Source of the DNA: Sphagnum compactum
Taxonomy: Eukaryota > Bryophyta > Sphagnopsida > Sphagnales
Direction of reading: 5' to 3'
DNA: 64,000 nt
Assembly (NCBI GenBank): GCA_965153455.1
Contig: OZ234499.1
Span: 14,194,271 to 14,258,270 of the forward strand
Under the pieces are notes generated by a model. That model did not search any database. It had not been told where the DNA came from and saw nothing but the letters and a program-made list of their open reading frames with translations. A program made the position numbers and the translations under genes. This document shows positions 58,900 to 64,000 of the stretch, piece after piece (positions within the stretch are counted from its first letter, which is position 1; each line of letters begins with the position of its first letter).

Positions 58900-61800
58900 G
58901 GTACTACAGCTCTCCCAAATCCATCCAAACTGCATCAATCACCCCAAAAGAAAAACACCCCAAAAAATGAGATTGTGAGCTTGGGCCCTAGAGATCTGGA
59001 TTTGCACCAAATCATTGAAGCCTCTTTCTCCATCAAGATGCAGCAAATACAGTAAATAGGTCCCAAGGAGTGTGTTGACTTCCTGCTCAAAACCCCCATG
59101 ACCAGGAAGAGAGCTTGGATATATTGTTGGGTTTTTTTTTTTTTTTTTCCCAATGATTTTGTGATCATCCAGAAAATGATTTGGTCAAATTTTGGCTATA
59201 TAATAAATATGATATTTTTATTTTTATTTTTTTAAAAGAACATAATGATGAAACCCTGCCAAACTCCATTCAACAAAGCACCCAACAAAGGGAGAGAGAG
59301 AAGAAAGGACAAGAGGGCTGAGTCAAAAGAGCAATAAAAAAAACCCCCCACACAGCACAGTGAGTCACAAAGGGGCAAATGAAAATCATTTTGTATTCCT
59401 TCACATAATAATCCTTCTATAATTCTTGGCTACCCACTTACTGGAATGTCCAATCTTTTTAAAGCATCCGGAGCTTCTTGGACTGGGTGATTCCTATTAC
59501 TCTATTTGGACCCTCCAGCTCTGGAGGAGGAGGAGGAGAAGAAGAAGAAGAAGAAGAAGATGGCCCCCACTAGATCATGCATTGGCTTTGCTTGCAAAAT
59601 GAGAAACTCCAGATACAGAGCCAAGAGTTTGAGAACTTGGGTTGACAGGTTATCATTCAGAAGAGATTCGCATTTGGGTGGTGGGTTTCTGGATTTTGAT
59701 GAAACCTAGAAATTGAACTAAGACTTTCTCAGAGACAACAACTTGGTCATGTTTGTTTGTTAGAGCACTGATTCAAGGGGGAAAGCTCCAAAGCAAAGAG
59801 GAGGTGGGAGGAATAATGTGAATAATCATCATCCTGGTGTGAGTGAATGAATCTGTGTGTGTGTGTAGTGTGTAGTGTGTTCCTTACCTACTGTCTGTCG
59901 CTTCAAAAGGCAAAGTTTAATAGTAAAAATAATGCTAAACAAAATTTTGGGGATTTGTTTTTTCTTCAGAATTTTCTGGGTGCAAGCCAGGCCCATGCAT
60001 AATTTTCCAATTCAAGTCTTGGGTGTGTGAATTATGTATGTGGCTTTTTGTCTCCATCCATCTAGATTCCAGCCTTATGTATGATTGATCACTTCTTGTC
60101 CTGTGTTCCTCAAAATGCTTATGCTGCATGCATAGTTCCTCACCAACAAAGAATGGGAATGGGGCTGCTGTTTCCAAGAAGAAGAAATCTGAAGGAGGAC
60201 ATCAAGGTACAAAACAACCTTGAGTCCACATTCTTCATTTGGTCTTAAAACAAAACATCACTGAGAGAATTGTACTAAAAATCACCCATTATTAGTAAGA
60301 TCAAGATATATTTCCATACGATATATTTTTTTGCCAAAGACCCAACATAGAAATGAACATGGTCCTAGGTCCATTTTTTTTTGTTTTTGGTAGTGGTGGA
60401 CTAAAGTCTCACTCTCTAATCTTGAAACCCTTGGAACACTCTTGTACAAGAACTCAACTAAACATGTTATTTGAGTGTTTTTCATTTTTTTGTGTCCATT
60501 TATTTTCTAGCCTCGGATTCCTATTATGGGTGAATTGCCTTCAAAAACATTTTATTTTTCTGTGAGTCTATTTGGTCTGAATAGGATTGGGCACAAATCT
60601 AATAATATCAGACACTAGAGTTTGCCAAAAAATCATCCTGTCTTTGGGCCCTAGTTTGACCCTTCAATCCCTGTTTCATCCCCAATTTAAGCATATCCAT
60701 TTAGTGAGCAAATTGGGTATGGTTTCATGAAACTGAGTATCATGCCCAACTGCTTGGGCATATATATTGCAAAAGATGCAAATTTAATGAAACCCAAATT
60801 CTCTAAACCCTAAACCCAACTCAACAAAATTCTCTATCTCTCTAGATGTGTCAATTTTCTTAAAGCTCAGATCAGTTTATGCAGACTTTGGAGAATGCCA
60901 GTTCAATTGGAAGCCGTTGAGGAAACAAGTTGAAATCAATTGCATTGCCGGGATTGATCTGGCAGACTTTCAATCGTCCCAAAAAAATCTCAAACATGCT
61001 AAAATCACAATTTTAGCTCACAAAGTACACCCATTCTTAAGGATAATCTTCTTTTAAACCTCAAAGATGTCTAAATAAGCAACTCCCAGATGATGACAGA
61101 TCTTCACCAGATTTCACTCAAATGGATCCATCCAATTCAGACTGCATTTCCTTGATCTAATCCCAAATGTACTAAGTTACACTGAGGCTACAGGACTCAG
61201 GAGGGCCTCTAGCTCAGCTACCAAAAACCATAAAAAGCACAATTTCCAGTTGCAGAGAAGTACGTAAGTTGTTCCTTTGCCCCTTTGTGACTCTCTTTGG
61301 GTTTTTGTGCTTTTGGCTCAGACTTTGGTCCTCTATGTTTTGTAAAGTTTGCCAGGGTTTCATCAAGTACATACTTCCCGCAACTGTCTACGACAAATGG
61401 GTCTTTCATGCATGAAGTTGAAAGTTGAACTAGGAAAACACTTTGTCAAAATCTCTAATCATTTGCACAACAAAAACCCGTACAGACTGAAAAGCGTATT
61501 ATTATCCAATGAATGATGAACCCACTTGGACCCGTTGCTTCCAAACCTGCAAAAAGACCTATGAAATCCTACCCTTAATATCACACATCTGATGCTGGAA
61601 CCTGACAAAATGAGTCTCTTTTTTTCCAAATTTCAGCTCGGATGGATATAGCATCATACATAATGCACCTTTTTGGGCTTTTACTTTACAACTGGTTCCA
61701 TTGTTAGATGAAGAGGATGGAAAATCACAACATTATAAATTGTTGAAGAAGAGGAAAATAAGAAGTTTCTTCTTCACATGCGAACTTAATCTATTGTGGC

Positions 61801-62430
61801 AGCATGTGTGTGGGGGGCATGTGGTTCCAACTCCCAACAACAAGAAAAACCTGAAGCTTGCAAGCAGCACAAGTTGTGGACACGACCAGTGTTGGCCAGT
61901 TATCGACTTTTAGACCTAACCTATGGATATCAAAAGAGCATATTCTAAAAACAAATTCAAGGAAGGATATGTATTCCGAAAAACAATTCAATTAACTACA
62001 CCAGTCAGTTACACATTCATTATCAGAAAAAAAAATTATTGGTTATGAAGACGTCCGTTGTTAATTTTCAAAACATGATGGATATGCAACAAGATTATGC
62101 ATATAAATTTTTCAATTTTGTTGCTCTAAAAAAACTTATAAGAATACAATCGAACCTCTCAAAACAAAACCAACATGAACAAAATCCAAAACAAAATAAC
62201 TTGTGAGAGAATTAAACCTCAATTCTATGAAGAACTCTACCCAATTGGAGCACAAGTTTCTTGCCCCAACCACACCCCGCACAAAGCCAACCCAATCCCA
62301 CAAAATTAATCACAATCAATCATTGATTCTTCAAAAAAGTTACATTCTTCAACCAATTGTAATTCTCCTCTACCAAAAAAGTTACATTTCTTTCAAGTAT
62401 TGCTTCAAGTTTGAATTTGATTTACAATTC
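58900..62430. other. AT-rich intergenic region, no gene seen
   Basis: Includes a T17 run at 59132-59148, purine-rich GAG/GAA repeats at 59520-59560, a GT-rich patch near 59855-59880 and a two-unit telomere-like tract at 60804-60818. Several short open frames (59935-60177, 60848-61057) lack recognisable domains. Confidence 0.45.
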
Positions 62431-62437
62431 CAACATG

Positions 62438-62821
62438 CTAATCACAAGGCCAATTCTTCACCACAAAAATAATATGATCCATGTTCTCCAACTGCAAGAA
62501 AAAGTGCCTTAACACTGTCAACACCCCAACAAGATTAAACACATGTTCAATTTCTATTTGTGAACTTGGGATTTCAAGAATTTATTTTACAAGGAAGCCC
62601 ACATTTAGAAATTGCCTTTCATTAATGCACCACCAAGCTAATGGATCTACACATGCAACTGAGGGAATAGAAAGCTTCTTAAACAAAAAGAAATTTTTAA
62701 TGATGAGTGCTTGAGAAGATTCGTCAATTGAAATCCCCACACCAAGCATATTTTCTTCAAGATATGATCTTGTAACATCAATTAGTAAGTTGTAGATACA
62801 TTTGTAATAAGGTTCAACCAA
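62438..62821 (-). pseudogene. hAT-superfamily transposase fragment (C-terminal dimerisation domain), interrupted
   Basis: On the minus strand from about 62650 the translation reads Asp-Pro-Leu-Ala-Trp-Trp-Cys-Ile-Asn-Glu-Arg-Gln-Phe. After an in-frame TAA at 62584-62582 it continues Ile-Leu-Glu-Ile-Pro-Ser-Ser-Gln-Ile-Glu-Ile-Glu-His-Val-Phe, then Leu-Arg-His and Asn-Trp-Pro before TAG at 62440-62438. This matches the hAT dimerisation pattern: Asp-Pro-Leu-x-Trp-Trp, then Leu-x-Ile-Pro-x-Ser, Glu-Arg-x-Phe-Ser and a final Asn-x-Pro. The invariant Arg after Glu is His and the following Ser is Asn, which with the stop shows decay. Upstream transposase (62821-63420) is not clearly readable. It is an old DNA-transposon relic. 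Confidence 0.72.
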
Positions 62822-62829
62822 TCAAAACA

Positions 62830-64000
62830 CACCATCAAAAGAGGAATGACAACCTTGACATTTCATTCATATGCCAACTAGATTGCATTCCCACATTCCA
62901 CAAAGTTTTTCACAATGTACAAAAAGTTGAAGCATGGATCTAACATGATAATCATCATGTTATGAACATGTCATGCATCAAAAGACCTCAAAAACTCCAA
63001 AAATAATTTGATCGTGTTTATGACCTCCACTTGCATATTTTTGTGAAAAGGAAGATCTCAACCTCAAAATTAAAAGTTAGAAATTTCAAGCCCGTTATAA
63101 AGTTGCAATAGCTCAACTTTCATGTTCATAATAAGTGTAATAGATGCTGTCAAAGCATCTAACAACCACTCATGACCCTTAGACTAATTCATCACACAAG
63201 CCAATACAACAAGAATTCAAAGTAGATGTGACTTTTAATAATAGCCCACAATTGACTTTAGGTACTATTTGTTGTAAAGCCACAAATTTGTACTTGCCAT
63301 AACAAAAAATTATGGCATTTTTTAACTCAATTTTCTTTTCAAACATAATGACTTTGATGGTGAATATGGTTTTCATGGGAATCTTCAATTTTCAATGTCA
63401 CATCCCACTTTTAGAATAAAAACACTCATTTTTGCCTCCCTTTCTCGGACTTTTTGGTCTAAGTAATGGATTTTTATAAACCAACTTAAGCTTCTTTCAC
63501 ATTCACATTTCTCAACCCACCAAAGTAAATCACACTAAATGTGAATCATTTTTGACCAAAAAAAGTGATGTATAACAAGTATTGTAATTAATACACAGTA
63601 AGTTGAAATCTTAATGGCATCTTTTAGTTATCTTAAGTTCACAACCAAAGAATTTTAGAATTTTTATGACAACATTTTGGAACTCAAAATTCACTTTGAG
63701 TCAAAATTAATCTTAATCTAATCATCAAATAAGAACATTACATAAAATCTATATATATATATAACTTACATTTTTGCTATGACCATAGGCCTCATATTTG
63801 TAATTCATGAAACATTACCAAACAAAAGAAAACTTAAAAAATAATGCATTGTTCATCTATAAAATATCCTCCCCTTTCATATGGTAATGGTTTATTTCTT
63901 TAAAAAATGTTATTATTATTTTTTAAAGTGCAAAAAACACATTTTTTGAATGGAATTTCACCCAACAACTTTAAACTTCTAAATGGCCCTAGATTTTATT
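62830..64000. other. AT-rich DNA, possibly the upstream remainder of the hAT relic
   Basis: The minus strand from 63388 to 63179 holds a 69-residue open frame that could be decayed transposase, but no conserved hAT block is recognisable. From 63420 to the window end the sequence is AT-rich without features. Confidence 0.3.

Overview
The window is nuclear DNA from a land plant. Genes are interrupted by short GT-AG introns, exons are clearly richer in GC than the very AT-rich flanks, and plant gene families are present. A SHIPPO/STPGR-repeat protein and a PTPDC1-like phosphatase, both from families tied to cilia and flagella, point to a plant with swimming sperm (bryophyte, lycophyte or fern, less likely cycad or Ginkgo). 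I cannot name the species from the sequence.

Layout. 0-3 kb: AT-rich repeats, a tRNA-like (SINE-like) stretch and the primer-binding region of a decayed LTR retrotransposon. 3.2-7.0 kb: a possible plus-strand locus I cannot identify, containing four diverged copies of a ~250-bp repeat. 9.2-10.4 kb: an intronless F-box protein (minus). 10.5-20.9 kb: no recognisable gene. 20.97-23.26 kb: Mediator subunit MED7 (minus, five exons, complete). 24-26.5 kb: tandem repeats and unassigned fragments. 26.9-32.1 kb: mitochondrial import protein TIM44 (minus; C-terminal half fully resolved, part of the N-terminal half not). 34.2-35.0 kb: SHIPPO protein (minus). 36.3-40.4 kb: PTPDC1-like phosphatase (plus, eleven exons, complete). 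40.4-52.6 kb: a repeat-rich AT desert with several tandem arrays. 52.7-56.7 kb: a ZIFL-type major facilitator transporter (plus, eight exons, complete). 57.5-58.8 kb: an intronless MAKR/BKI1-like protein (minus). 58.8-64 kb: AT-rich, with the fossil C-terminus of a hAT transposase near 62.5 kb.

Genes are independent transcription units; there are no operons. Exon boundaries given for MED7, PTPDC1-like, ZIFL-like and the later TIM44 exons were read by eye from splice signals. They keep one open frame throughout and total a whole number of codons for the three complete spliced genes, and the joined proteins agree with the remembered family pattern. The most interesting feature is the divergent pair of flagellum-associated genes (SHIPPO and PTPDC1-like) separated by about 1.25 kb, which could share a spermatogenesis-specific control region.
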